A stretch of DNA of 64,000 nt, from contig JACRQG010000017.1 of the NCBI GenBank assembly GCA_016222805.1, forward strand, positions 22,249 to 86,248, in the 5' to 3' direction. The first letter of the stretch is position 1. Every line of letters starts with the position of its first letter. A model generated the notes under the pieces. The model was not told the origin of the DNA, did no database searches, and was given only the letters and a program-made list of their open reading frames with translations. This document shows positions 18,514 to 27,843 of this stretch, piece by piece. This stretch comes from Verrucomicrobiota bacterium. GTDB taxonomy: Bacteria > Verrucomicrobiota > Verrucomicrobiia > Opitutales > Opitutaceae. The translations under genes were made by a program, and so were the position numbers.

Positions 18514-21456
18514 TCAATAGCTGCCGCTGAAACCGAACTTAATCACCGTCGTGTAGAGGTCGTTTCGCGTCATGCGATCCTTGATGTACGTGAACTGGTG
18601 GTTGGTTCCCACGTTGAACACGTTGATCACATCCGCATAGACGCTAAACCGACGGCTGAACGCGTACGCGAGGTTGAAGTCGACCGGCGTGCTGCCCTTG
18701 TCGTAGACGCGCCGGGAGGCGTCGGCGTTGTAGCTCTCGAGCCGATCCGAGGAGTAGTTGACCTTGGCCCGCACGGTCCAGCCGTGGGCCAGGTACGAAA
18801 TGCCGGCGTTTCCAGTCCGCGGTGTGAAGAGTGGGATGGTCCGACCGCTGTTGTTCGCCCCGGGCGTGCCGTAGTCGCCCTGCGTGCGCAGCCAGGTGAG
18901 GTTGGCAAACACGCCGAAGCCCCGCCAGAACCCCCGAAGATTGCTGAACTGCTGGTTGTAGGAGAACTCCAGCCCGCGAATCGTCGCGGAACCGCCGTTG
19001 CGGTCCGTGGTGAGCAGGTAGCCCTCATATTCCTGGCCGAAGATGTTGTTGCTGTCGTCGACGCGACCGACGCTGGCTCGATAGATGAAGTTGCTGAGCT
19101 TCTTCTCGAAGGCCCCGACGGAAAACAGGCCGGCCGGCTCGAAGTAGTACTCCAGGGAGAGGTCCAGATTCTTCGACCGCTGCGGCTGCAAATCCGGGTT
19201 GTTCGACGTGATGGTCAGGTTGTCGTTGTTGATCGTCATCGTCGGGATGATCTGGCCGAAGTTGGGCCGTCCGATGCCGGTGGAATAACTCAAGCGTCCA
19301 ATCAGGTTTCGCGTGGCATTGTACTTGAGGTGCACGCTCGGGAAGGTGTTGCGGTAGTCGCCCTCGCCCCGGGTCGGGTTGCCGTACTCCGCCAGGTTGC
19401 GGCGTGCCGTCTCCTCGTCGGTCACCGTGCCGACCCAGGCCGCCCGCCGGGCCCGCTCCGCCGCGGTCAGTTCCTGCTTGTAGCCGGAGGCCGAGAAGGA
19501 GGTTTCCTCCAACCGCACGCCGGTCACGAGGTTCAGACGCCCCCAGCGCGTCTCTCCCTGGAGATAGAGAGCCGTCACGGTCTCCTCCGCCCGCGTGTCG
19601 TTGCGAATCGTGTCCTGGGTGCTGGTCGCCACGTTGCGTCGGAAGAGCTGGGGCTGGGACCGCAGGGCCTCCATCAACTCCGGCAGCTTCATGAACTGCA
19701 GCCCGCGCGGATAACTGAAGGCAACATGCGTGTAGCCCGGGTCGAAGAAGCGTCCGAGGTCGTCGTCATTCGCCGTCCCCACCGGCCCCGCCACGCCGTT
19801 GGGACCGACATAGCTGTAAAGGTTGCGCGTCTGGTCGCGCTTGCGGGTTTGCTCCCGGTAACGGAAGCCCGTCTTGAGGGAGAGCGGCAGGACGCTCGCC
19901 CAGGCCTTCCGGTAGTTCACCTGCGCTCCGACAATCTCGTCGTGGCTGGCGATCTCCGGCAGATCGAGCGAGGTCATCGTGGAATTGCGCGGGTCGTAGA
20001 TGTCCGGCCCGCTGATTTGCGCGACCGTGAAGTAATTGTGCGTCGCTGAGCGATCGAAACGGAAGCCGACTCCCGCCACCGCCCGCGCCGGGATGAACCT
20101 CCGCTCGTCGCCCTGTGACGGGGAGTAGTTCGCGGTGAAGTCCACCTTGCCCCCGAGAAAGCGGGAATTCTCGCCGCCGATGGTGTAGTTCAGGGTGCGC
20201 ACGTCGCGTTCACGGCGATTCTGGTTGAAGGTAAAGGTCTGGTTGCGGGTCTCCGTGACAGTGCTGGTGACGGAGACGATGTTGGTGGCCGTCGCGGTGT
20301 TGACCGTCGGTTGCCGGCGATTCAGCTGGTCGACGTAGTAGGAGTACGTCGTGTTGAAGTAGACCTTGGTCGCATCCCCCAGCCGGTAGTCGAAGCGCAC
20401 GCCGGCCCCCTGTCGCTTGTGCTTGAGCTGATCCTGGCCCCAGTTGGCCGCGGTGAAAAACACCGGGCGGTCCGTGGCCGTCGTCTGCTCGTACAGGAGA
20501 TTGCTGCGATCCCGGGGCTTGTGGCTCTCGTTGTAGCTCGCCGTCACGAGGATGCCGACCCGCTCGCGGATGATGTCCGAGTAGCTCAGGCTCACGAGCG
20601 GCCGGAACGACTTCTGGTCCAGGTTGTACGTGTGTCCGACATTGTAGGTGGCGCGGCGCCCTTTCCGATCGAGGGCGCTCTTGGTTTTCAGGTTCACGCT
20701 GCCACCGATCGAGTCCGCGTCCATGTCGGGCGTGGCCGCCTTGGTGACCTCGATGGTTTCGATGAAATCCGCCGGGACCTTGTCGATTTCGAAGCCCCGG
20801 TTGAGGCTGCGCGTCGTCCCGTTCGCGCCGCGGGTCCCATCGATGCTGACCGCGTTCATGTTCGAATCGACCCCGCGGATGCGGATCAGGTAGATCTCCC
20901 CTTCCGATTCCTCCTTGCTGATGCCGGGCATGCGCTGGAGGAAGTTGCCGAGGTTGAGATCAGCCACGTTGCCAAAGGCATCCGACGAGATCACGTCCTT
21001 CACGTTGCCGGCGTTGCGCCGTTCGGTGATGGCGAGGGCGTTCCCCTCCCGCTCGCCCTCCACGACGAACTTGTCGAGCTGGTACACCGAGGAACTGAGT
21101 CCGAAGTCCCGGGTGACGACGGCGCCGGCGGTGACCACCGCCGGCAGGGATCGGGCCTCGAGACCCGCGTAGGTGGCGGTGAGGGTGTAGGTGCCGGCCG
21201 CAACGTCCGGAATCTCGTAGCGCCCATCGCGCGTGGTCAGGGCCGACAGGCCGCCCGGCAGCAAGGTGACTTCCGCGCCTTCCAGGTTCTGCCCGGTCGC
21301 CGAATTGCTGACCGAACCGGTGATGGTTCCGGTCCGCGACCGAGCCTCCGCCACCGGGGATTCCGCGGCGGTCGCCGCGCCGATCAGGAACAGGAAGGCA
21401 ATGAAACGTCCGCAATGGGCGTGACCACGGCTACCAGGGCAGGAGGCTTGGTTCAT
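18514..21456 (-). CDS. TonB-dependent receptor, TonB-Xanth-Caul type, with carboxypeptidase-regulatory-like domain
   Basis: Outer-membrane receptor of about 980 residues. ATG at 21456 gives a signal peptide (RFIAFLFLIGAATAAES); the frame continues upstream but without signal features. Residues about 45-120 are a carboxypeptidase-regulatory-like fold (GTITGSVSNSATGQNLEGAE, GRYEIPDVAAGTYTLTATY). The plug includes LGNFLQRMPGISKEESEGE, and then FIETIEVTKAATPDMDADSI with GGSVNLKTKS, the hallmark of the Xanthomonas/Caulobacter receptor subfamily, often linked to carbohydrate uptake. The barrel ends KFGFSGSY with a terminal aromatic residue. No transport partner or hydrolase is adjacent, so the ligand is unknown. 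Confidence 0.9.
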   Translation of the reverse strand: MNQASCPGSRGHAHCGRFIAFLFLIGAATAAESPVAEARSRTGTITGSVSNSATGQNLEGAEVTLLPGGLSALTTRDGRYEIPDVAAGTYTLTATYAGLEARSLPAVVTAGAVVTRDFGLSSSVYQLDKFVVEGEREGNALAITERRNAGNVKDVISSDAFGNVADLNLGNFLQRMPGISKEESEGEIYLIRIRGVDSNMNAVSIDGTRGANGTTRSLNRGFEIDKVPADFIETIEVTKAATPDMDADSIGGSVNLKTKSALDRKGRRATYNVGHTYNLDQKSFRPLVSLSYSDIIRERVGILVTASYNESHKPRDRSNLLYEQTTATDRPVFFTAANWGQDQLKHKRQGAGVRFDYRLGDATKVYFNTTYSYYVDQLNRRQPTVNTATATNIVSVTSTVTETRNQTFTFNQNRRERDVRTLNYTIGGENSRFLGGKVDFTANYSPSQGDERRFIPARAVAGVGFRFDRSATHNYFTVAQISGPDIYDPRNSTMTSLDLPEIASHDEIVGAQVNYRKAWASVLPLSLKTGFRYREQTRKRDQTRNLYSYVGPNGVAGPVGTANDDDLGRFFDPGYTHVAFSYPRGLQFMKLPELMEALRSQPQLFRRNVATSTQDTIRNDTRAEETVTALYLQGETRWGRLNLVTGVRLEETSFSASGYKQELTAAERARRAAWVGTVTDEETARRNLAEYGNPTRGEGDYRNTFPSVHLKYNATRNLIGRLSYSTGIGRPNFGQIIPTMTINNDNLTITSNNPDLQPQRSKNLDLSLEYYFEPAGLFSVGAFEKKLSNFIYRASVGRVDDSNNIFGQEYEGYLLTTDRNGGSATIRGLEFSYNQQFSNLRGFWRGFGVFANLTWLRTQGDYGTPGANNSGRTIPLFTPRTGNAGISYLAHGWTVRAKVNYSSDRLESYNADASRRVYDKGSTPVDFNLAYAFSRRFSVYADVINVFNVGTNHQFTYIKDRMTRNDLYTTVIKFGFSGSY

Positions 21457-21614
21457 GGGGGCTTGGGGTTGAGGCCGCCGGACGGGTTTCTGTCCGAGGG
21501 CTGGACTTTCCGGACAATCGCACGGCGGGGTAAGGCGCCGCGCGACCGCGACGCCGGAGACTAGCGACAACTTCGCGGGTCCGGCAAGCGCAACCCGGAC
21601 CTGGCCCCGCCGGC

Positions 21615-23900
21615 CTACTTCAGAATCTTGAACATGCTCGTGTAGTCGTCCGTCCAGAGCGGGATGTCGGCCCGCGGAGGCACTGCCGGGCTCGCCGCCG
21701 CGCGCAGGGCCTCGCGGTTCATGAACTCCGTATTCTTGCTCAGCACCATCCACGAAGCCGCATAGAACCACCAGCCGCCGTCCTCCTCGTCGATGCCCCC
21801 GTCGCTGCTGTCGATGTTGTACGCCTGGTAGCCGAATTCGCGTGCGGCGTTCTCCACCACCGGACGAAGGTCCAGGTACCGGTTGGAGATGTTCACGAGG
21901 ATGGCGCCGTCCGGCTTGAGGTGGCGCTGGTAGATCGCAAACGCCTCCTTCGTCAGCAGGTGGACCGGCACGGCGTCGCTGCTGAAGGCATCCATGATGA
22001 GGAAATCGTACTCCTGCGGCGGCTCGTTCTCCATCGAAAGCCGGCCGTCGCCCATCACGATCTCGATCTTCGCCGGGCTCAGCGCGAGGTAGCTGAAGGG
22101 CTTGCGGGCGATGTCAGTCACCTGCGGGTTGATCTCGTAAATGCGGATCGTGTCGCCCGGCTTGCCGTAGGCCGTCACCGTCCCGACACCCAGGCCCAGC
22201 AGGCCGATGCGCTGCCCCTGCTGCCGCGGAAACTGGCGGAGCGCCAGGCCGAGGCCCGACGAGGGGCCGAAATACGAGGTGATCATCGGCGCCCGCTCCG
22301 GGGACGTGAACTGGAAGCCGTGGGTGATTCGCCCGTGCTGCAGCAGGTAGTGATGGGAGAGCGGATTGCCCTTTTCGTATTCGAAGACCGACAGCACGCC
22401 GTAGAAGTTGCGCGCGCTCAGCACGGCCCCGTGCGACGACTCGCGGATCTGGGTCACGAGGGCGAAGACCAACCCGAGCCAGCCGGCGCCCAAGAGGCCG
22501 CAGGCGAGCGCCGGCCAGGCCAGCGCCCGGCTCCCGCGCCTTGCCCGCCACCAGAGCAGACCGGCCACCGCCGCGGCCGCCACCCACACGAGCCAGTGCA
22601 GCGCCCCCACCCGCTCCCAGAAGGTGTAGCTGCCCCCATGCGTCATCACACGCTGCCGCATCCATTCGGACAGACGCTGCAGGGCCGTCGCGGCGCCTGC
22701 GGTGGCACCCACCGCGAGCACCACCCCCAACACCCGCCACCGCCCCGCACTGAAAGCCGCCCGGCCGCGCCAAGCCACCACGATGAGCAGCAGGCCCGCC
22801 AGCGCCAAGCCGAGGTGCATCTCGTGAAAATTGGAGAAGACCGCCGGAGCCACCAGCGCCACGAACAGGCCACCCACCGCGCCGCCGGCCGCGATCATCA
22901 GGTAGAACGACGTGAGGTGTCGCGGGTCCGGTCGGAGATGATAGAGTTCCCCGTGGCAGACCATGCAGGCGACAAAGAGCGTGGCGGAGTAGATCCCAAT
23001 CTGCGTGAGAATTTCCATGTCCGGCCCCTCGAACAGGGCCTTGGTGATCGCCGCCATCGCCGCCACCAGCGCAAACGTGTAGTAAAACCGGGAATACCAC
23101 CGCGGCCCGTCGAAACTGATGATGAAGGTCAGCAGGTAGAGCGCCAGCGGGAGCACCCACAGGAACGGGATGACCGCCACGTCCTGGCACATCTTGTTGG
23201 TCACCGCCAGGAGCAGGATCGACGCACACGCCGGCAGCCCCAGCCACAAGAGGCGCTGCGACCAAGTGGGAGCCGGCGCCGCGTTCGTGTCTGTGGCGGC
23301 CGCCATCATCTCGGCCGCGGGTTGCCGCCACATCCGCCACGCGCAGTAGGCGCACGCGGCCGCGTAGGCGACCAGGCCCCAGGACCAAATCTGCGCCTGG
23401 CCCTGCCGGGTGAAGTTGGTCTCGAAATAGATGGGATAGCTGATGAGCGCGAGGAGCGAGCCGACGTTCGACAGCGCGTAGAGCCGGTACGGCGAGGCCC
23501 CCGGCCGGGTCCGCCGAAACCACTCCTGCATCAGCGGGCCCGTCGCGGCCAGGACAAGGTACGGGAGCCCCAGGCTCACCGCGAGCAAGGCCAGGATATG
23601 CCAGGTCGGGTCTCCGGCCCCGGTGGGTTTCCAGGAATCAGCCGGGGTGATCGGCAGCGTGGCCAGGGCTGCCGCGAGCACCACGACGTGCACGCCGGCC
23701 TGCGCCCGGGACGAGAGCCGGCGGCTCAGCAGGTGCGCGTAGGCATACCCGCCGAGCAGCAACACCTGGAAGAACAGCATGCAGGTCGTCCACACCCCCG
23801 GGCTGCCTCCGAACCACGGCAGGATGTACTTGCCGATGAGCGGCTGGACCTGGAAAAGCAGGAAAGCTCCCGTGAAGATGGTGAGGGCGAAGGGGACCAT
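21615..23900 (-). CDS. Fused multi-pass membrane / spermidine-synthase-like protein
   Basis: Inner-membrane protein of about 761 residues. ATG at 23900 starts directly with a membrane helix (MVPFALTIFTGAFLLFQVQP). Around ten hydrophobic helices fill residues 1-480, with the characteristic LIGKYILPWFGGSPGVW and ATGPLMQEWF segments of fused MFS/spermidine-synthase proteins. The C-terminal 240 residues are a Rossmann methyltransferase/aminopropyltransferase-like domain: RIGLLGLGVGTV, IRIYEINPQV, VMGDGRLSMEN and DFLIMDAFSSDAVPVHLLT. The family is widespread, but the substrate is unknown; spermidine synthesis itself has not been shown for most members. Divergent from a small unknown gene. Confidence 0.85.
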   Translation of the reverse strand: MVPFALTIFTGAFLLFQVQPLIGKYILPWFGGSPGVWTTCMLFFQVLLLGGYAYAHLLSRRLSSRAQAGVHVVVLAAALATLPITPADSWKPTGAGDPTWHILALLAVSLGLPYLVLAATGPLMQEWFRRTRPGASPYRLYALSNVGSLLALISYPIYFETNFTRQGQAQIWSWGLVAYAAACAYCAWRMWRQPAAEMMAAATDTNAAPAPTWSQRLLWLGLPACASILLLAVTNKMCQDVAVIPFLWVLPLALYLLTFIISFDGPRWYSRFYYTFALVAAMAAITKALFEGPDMEILTQIGIYSATLFVACMVCHGELYHLRPDPRHLTSFYLMIAAGGAVGGLFVALVAPAVFSNFHEMHLGLALAGLLLIVVAWRGRAAFSAGRWRVLGVVLAVGATAGAATALQRLSEWMRQRVMTHGGSYTFWERVGALHWLVWVAAAAVAGLLWWRARRGSRALAWPALACGLLGAGWLGLVFALVTQIRESSHGAVLSARNFYGVLSVFEYEKGNPLSHHYLLQHGRITHGFQFTSPERAPMITSYFGPSSGLGLALRQFPRQQGQRIGLLGLGVGTVTAYGKPGDTIRIYEINPQVTDIARKPFSYLALSPAKIEIVMGDGRLSMENEPPQEYDFLIMDAFSSDAVPVHLLTKEAFAIYQRHLKPDGAILVNISNRYLDLRPVVENAAREFGYQAYNIDSSDGGIDEEDGGWWFYAASWMVLSKNTEFMNREALRAAASPAVPPRADIPLWTDDYTSMFKILK

Positions 23901-24067
23901 GTCGGAAAGGTGCGGTGCGAAAACGCGCCCATGGGAGAAGGGAAAACCCCGGGCGTGGCAATCGTTTCGCGGCCCGGCCGCCGCTTTCACCGCCGGTCGC
24001 CGGCTCCTCGGATTTGGCTTGGTCAACCCGCCCGATTCGTAGTTTGGTCGTCCCTTCCAACACCGCC

Positions 24068-24505
24068 ATGCCCAAAATCGAGGTCAACAAGGTCGCCGAA
24101 ATCCTGAAGAAGAACGACATTTCCCCGGCCATTCTGCGGCGGGTGATCGAGGAGATGAACCTCGCCGTGCAACCGGATCCGGGTGAGGAGGAGAAGCCGC
24201 CGCCGATCAAGAAGCAGTTCGTCATTCTGGTCAGCGATCCCGAAGGGCGGCTGCCGAAACAGGACTTTGTCGGCTGGGTGTTGCAGATCCCGGAGAACGA
24301 GAGCGTGGCCACGACCCAGGAGCGGGTCTTCCGCGGCGCCTACGACTTCAACACGACCAAGAAGGGCCGCCTGCTGCCGGTGAAAACCGTGGGCGAGGCG
24401 ATCGAGAACGTGCCGGCGAAGTTCTTCAAGGAAGCGGATGTCTGGGTGAAGACCAAGACGCCCGTGCTGATGCTCCGCACCGACAACGAGATTCCGCGGG
24501 AGTAA
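24068..24505 (+). CDS. Conserved-looking protein of unknown function
   Basis: A 145-residue soluble protein starting MPKIEVNKVAEILKKNDI at the ATG of 24068. There is no signal peptide, membrane helix or cysteine cluster. An N-terminal amphipathic helical stretch (AEILKKNDISPAILRRVIEE) is followed by an acidic-basic linker and a mainly beta-rich part (KKQFVILVSDPEGRLPKQD, FVGWVLQIPENES, VWVKTKTPVLMLRTDNE). I do not recognise the family. It is divergent from the fused membrane/spermidine-synthase-like gene and its stop lies five bases from the convergent DUF192 gene stop. Codon use matches its neighbours, so it looks like a genuine gene. Confidence 0.7.
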   Translation: MPKIEVNKVAEILKKNDISPAILRRVIEEMNLAVQPDPGEEEKPPPIKKQFVILVSDPEGRLPKQDFVGWVLQIPENESVATTQERVFRGAYDFNTTKKGRLLPVKTVGEAIENVPAKFFKEADVWVKTKTPVLMLRTDNEIPRE

Positions 24506-24510
24506 CGCCG

Positions 24511-25080
24511 CTACGGGCGCCGTGCCGCGCCATCGCCCGCGGGCAGACCGTATCGGGCCGGATCGAACCCCCGCTCCCGCAGCGCCGCCGCCACCGCGGC
24601 CAGATCGAGCTTCGCACCGGGCTTGATCCCATTCTCCCGGTACCACCCCTGGTTGACCTCCAGGGCGAATTGCAGGTCGGTGCTCCGCGAACTCACCGAT
24701 TTTTCGTCGAACGGGTGCAGCGGGTAGATTTCCGCCAGCACCCCGTCGCCGCGGAAGAAGCCGATATCGAGCGGGGTCGGAGTGTTGCGCATCCAGAAAC
24801 TCATCGCCTGCGGCCGGTCGTAGATGAAGATCATGCCATCGTCGCGGCCCAGGTCCCGGCGCTCCATCAAACCCCGCTGCATCTCCAGGGGCCGAACCGC
24901 GAGTTGCATCCGCACGGTCTTCTCTCCGACCCGGATGGGGAAGAAGTCCCGTACCGTCTTCACCACCGGCGCGCCGGTCGCCGGCCCGGCTCCTGCCGGC
25001 TTCTCCCGCGCGCACGAAAGCAGGCCGGCCGTCAACACGAGGACCGCGCCCCAGCGCGAAACCAGATTTGCATTTTTCAC
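24511..25080 (-). CDS. DUF192 family lipoprotein
   Basis: A 189-residue predicted lipoprotein. The signal MKNANLVSRWGAVLVLTAG ends in lipobox LLSC, with C23 the lipidated residue, placing it in a membrane facing the periplasm. The body is a DUF192 domain: RPLEMQRGLMERRDLGRDDG, FIYDRPQAMSFWMRNTPTPL, DIGFFRGDGVLAEIYPL. The cellular role of DUF192 is not established. It converges with the small unknown gene and is divergent from the M24 peptidase operon. Confidence 0.9.
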   Translation of the reverse strand: MKNANLVSRWGAVLVLTAGLLSCAREKPAGAGPATGAPVVKTVRDFFPIRVGEKTVRMQLAVRPLEMQRGLMERRDLGRDDGMIFIYDRPQAMSFWMRNTPTPLDIGFFRGDGVLAEIYPLHPFDEKSVSSRSTDLQFALEVNQGWYRENGIKPGAKLDLAAVAAALRERGFDPARYGLPAGDGAARRP

Positions 25081-25129
25081 AGCGGCGGTGGCTAATGCGC
25101 GCCTCGCCGCAACTCAACCTCTCTCTGCC

Positions 25130-26269
25130 GTGCCTGGTCCGCAACTTCCGCCGCCCCTCCTTTACGCCGACACCGCCCGGAGCCCCGACGCGCTCTATTT
25201 CGGTCGCGTGGAGGTCCCCGATCCGTTCCTCGCCTTCGGCCTGCGAGGCCGCCGATACGCCGTGGTCAGTGCGCTCGAATTCGGCCGCGTCCGCCGCACG
25301 TCGGCCTTCGACGTCGTTCTTCCCCTCGAGCGTTTCCTGAAACTCGCCCGGGAGCGCTGGCCCCGGCGCACGCCGGGACCGGCGGAAGTGCTGAGCCTGG
25401 TGGCCCGCGAGTACCGTCAGAACCGTTTCCGGGTGCCGCTCGACTTTCCGGCCGGCTTGCTGGACAAGGCCCGCGCCCTGGGGCTCCGCTTGGAAGTTGC
25501 CGACGGCCCCCTGTTCCCCGATCGGGAGATCAAGACCCCGGCGGAGGCGGCCGCCATTCGCGAGGGCAACCGCTGCAGCGCCCTCGGTTTCGCCGCCGTC
25601 GAGCGCATCCTGCGCGCGAGCCGGATCCGGGGAAATCGGCTTTACCATCGCGGCCGGGTGGTCACGAGCGAACACCTGAAGTTCGCCATCGAAGTGGCCT
25701 GCCTGGAGGCGGGGGCCATTTCCTCCCACACCATCGTGGCCGGCGGTGATCAGGCGTGCGATCCGCACGAGCGCGGTTCGGGGCCGATCCGGCCCCACGA
25801 ACTCGTCATCGTCGACATCTTTCCCCGCGTCAGCCACACCGGGTTTCATGGCGACATGACCCGCACTTTCCTGCGCGGGCGCGCCTCCGATGCCCAGCGG
25901 GCGCTGGTCGAGGCCGTGCGCGCGGCGCAACTCGCCGCGCTCCGGGCCACGCGCGCCAACGCCAACGGCCGCGATGTGCACAACCGATGCGTGGAGGTCT
26001 TTCGCCAGCGCGGCTTCGAGACCAAGGTCACGGCCCGCGGGTCCGTCGGGTTCTTCCACGGCACCGGCCACGGCCTGGGGCTCGCCGTCCATGAACCCCC
26101 GCGTATGAGCGGCCTCGTGGACTATACCCTCAAGGCCGGCTCGGTGGTCACGGTGGAGCCCGGACTCTATTATCCCGGCGTGGGTGCCTGCCGGATCGAG
26201 GACGTGGTGCAGGTCACGACCGGCGCCCCGCGGATGCTCTCCCGCTATCACTATCACTGGGAGTTCTGA
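25130..26269 (+). CDS. M24 family metallopeptidase (Xaa-Pro aminopeptidase-like)
   Basis: Cytoplasmic metallo-aminopeptidase of about 379 residues. The start is uncertain: no ATG fits, so GTG 25130 (reading PGPQLPPPLLYADTARSPDA) is chosen, with GTG 25088 as an alternative 14 codons upstream. The N-terminal creatinase-like domain (ALYFGRVEVPDPFLAFGLRG) is followed by the pita-bread catalytic domain. All five M24 metal ligands are visible: D229 in IVDIF, D242 in GDMTRTFL, H in GTGHGLGLAVHEPP, E in VEPGLYYPG and E in CRIEDVVQV. First gene of a six-gene, mostly overlapping run ending with nadK; three bases separate it from hldA. Confidence 0.88.
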   Translation: MPGPQLPPPLLYADTARSPDALYFGRVEVPDPFLAFGLRGRRYAVVSALEFGRVRRTSAFDVVLPLERFLKLARERWPRRTPGPAEVLSLVAREYRQNRFRVPLDFPAGLLDKARALGLRLEVADGPLFPDREIKTPAEAAAIREGNRCSALGFAAVERILRASRIRGNRLYHRGRVVTSEHLKFAIEVACLEAGAISSHTIVAGGDQACDPHERGSGPIRPHELVIVDIFPRVSHTGFHGDMTRTFLRGRASDAQRALVEAVRAAQLAALRATRANANGRDVHNRCVEVFRQRGFETKVTARGSVGFFHGTGHGLGLAVHEPPRMSGLVDYTLKAGSVVTVEPGLYYPGVGACRIEDVVQVTTGAPRMLSRYHYHWEF

Positions 26270-26272
26270 GCC

Positions 26273-27247
26273 ATGAGAGGATTGCCCCAACTCCTGAAGA
26301 AGATCACGCGGCTCCGCATCCTCGTCGTCGGGGATGTCATGCTCGACCACTACATCTGGGGCGACGCCACCCGCATCTCGCCGGAGGCACCCGTCCCCGT
26401 CATCGACATCGCGCGCGACTCCTGGACGGCCGGCGGTGCCGCCAACGTCGCCCTCAACCTCGCCTCGCTCGGCGCCCATTGCTCCGTCATCGGCTATTTC
26501 GGCAGCGACGACAGCGGCACGCGGCTGTCCACGATTCTCCACAGCAAACGCATCCATACCGTCACGACTCCCGGATCCGCGCCGACCATCGTGAAAACCC
26601 GGGTGGTGGTGCAGCACCAGCAGCTCTGCCGGCTTGATCGCGAGGCTCCCCCGACGGCCTATGAAATCTCAGCCTCGAAGCTGGAGCCGCTGGTGGCTCC
26701 GGAGATCGCCCGTTGCGATGCCGTAATCCTCTCCGACTACGCCAAGGGAATCCTGACCGATCCTGTGGTCGAGCGCGTCACCCGCCTGGCCAAGGCCGCC
26801 GGCAAGCTGGTCGCCCTCGACCCAAAGCCCAAGCGGCGTCTCAGCTTTCACGGCCTCGATCTCATCACCCCCAACAAGCGCGAGTCCCTGCAGCTGGCCG
26901 GGATCGAGCCCCCCCCGCACGCGCCCTTCCCGGCCGCCGAGGTCTGCCAGCGCCTGCACGAACTCTATGCGACGCGCCACCTCGTCATCACGCTCGGCGA
27001 GGAGGGCATGCTGTTGAGTTCGGGAGGAAGGATCCGGAAGATCATCCCCACCGCCGCCCGCGAGGTCTTCGACGTTTCCGGCGCGGGCGACACCGCCCTC
27101 GCCTCCCTCGTGCTGGCCCTCGCCGCCGGGAGCACGCTCGAAACCGCCGCCCACTTTGCCAACGCCGCCGCCGGGGTCGTCGTGGGCAAGCTGGGCACGG
27201 CCACGGTCACTCCCGCCGAGATGATTGCGTACGTGAATCACCGGTGA
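26273..27247 (+). CDS. hldA: D-glycero-beta-D-manno-heptose-7-phosphate kinase (PfkB family)
   Basis: A 324-residue PfkB-fold kinase that phosphorylates heptose 7-phosphate at C1 in ADP-heptose synthesis for LPS inner core. It has the HldE-N/RfaE domain I features ILVVGDVMLDHYIWGDATRI and PEAPVPV, then GGAANVALNLASLGA, SDYAKGI, LITPNKRE, and the PfkB catalytic signature DVSGAGDTALASLVLAL. It ends after the kinase domain, so the nucleotidyltransferase (HldC) must be encoded elsewhere. Its TGA overlaps the GTG start of gmhB by four bases (GTGA); together they supply two successive steps of the heptose pathway, which supports an LPS-bearing organism. Confidence 0.93.
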   Translation: MRGLPQLLKKITRLRILVVGDVMLDHYIWGDATRISPEAPVPVIDIARDSWTAGGAANVALNLASLGAHCSVIGYFGSDDSGTRLSTILHSKRIHTVTTPGSAPTIVKTRVVVQHQQLCRLDREAPPTAYEISASKLEPLVAPEIARCDAVILSDYAKGILTDPVVERVTRLAKAAGKLVALDPKPKRRLSFHGLDLITPNKRESLQLAGIEPPPHAPFPAAEVCQRLHELYATRHLVITLGEEGMLLSSGGRIRKIIPTAAREVFDVSGAGDTALASLVLALAAGSTLETAAHFANAAAGVVVGKLGTATVTPAEMIAYVNHR

Positions 27248-27843
27248 TCTTCGAACATCTCCCGCCCCCCGCCCCGTCCGCGACGCGCGGGGGCGCCCTC
27301 TTCCTCGATCGCGACGGCACCCTCATCTACGATCGTCACTATCTCGCCGATCCAGCCGGCGTGGAGTTGCTCCCGGGAGTCGCCGGAGCCCTGCGCGAGG
27401 CGCTCGCCAAGGGATACCGGCTCTTCCTGCACACCAACCAGTCCGGCATCGCCCGGGGCCTTTTTCAGCTCGACGACGTCCTGCGCTGCAACGTGCGGAT
27501 GGACGAACTCCTCGCCCTGCCGCGGCCGATCTTTGCCGCGATCTGCATCGCGCCGGAGGGCCCCGGTGATCCGGCAATCTACCGCAAACCGACACCCCGC
27601 TTTCCGCTGGAGATGATGACCCGTTACCGACTCGATCCCGCCCACTGCTGGATGGTTGGTGACCGCGAGAGCGACGTCGAAACCGGGCTCGCCGCCGGCA
27701 TCGGCGCCATCGCCGTCTGCACGGGCAAGCATGATGCCGCCGGGTGGGCGAAGGTCGCGCCCGCCGGCGTGCGCATCTTTCCCGGACTCGCCGACTTTGT
27801 CGCCACCCTCGAGCCGCTTCCTCCGGCCGCGTCGCATGCCTGA
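27244..27843 (+). CDS. gmhB: D-glycero-D-manno-heptose 1,7-bisphosphate phosphatase-like HAD phosphatase
   Basis: A 199-residue HAD-superfamily phosphatase starting at GTG 27244, overlapping hldA. Motif I is FLDRDGTLIYDRHYL (nucleophile D22, acid D24), motif II is HTNQSGIARG, and the C-terminal motif is CWMVGDRESDVETGLAAG. These are GmhB/HisB-N features, and position next to hldA points to the heptose step. The zinc-binding loop of E. coli GmhB (Cys-x-His ... Cys-x-Cys) is largely missing: here the segment reads CIAPEGPGDPAIYRKP, with a single cysteine. A zinc-free loop, or a related histidinol-phosphate-phosphatase-like activity, is possible. The gene ends inside the first codons of fpg. Confidence 0.85.
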   Translation: MIFEHLPPPAPSATRGGALFLDRDGTLIYDRHYLADPAGVELLPGVAGALREALAKGYRLFLHTNQSGIARGLFQLDDVLRCNVRMDELLALPRPIFAAICIAPEGPGDPAIYRKPTPRFPLEMMTRYRLDPAHCWMVGDRESDVETGLAAGIGAIAVCTGKHDAAGWAKVAPAGVRIFPGLADFVATLEPLPPAASHA

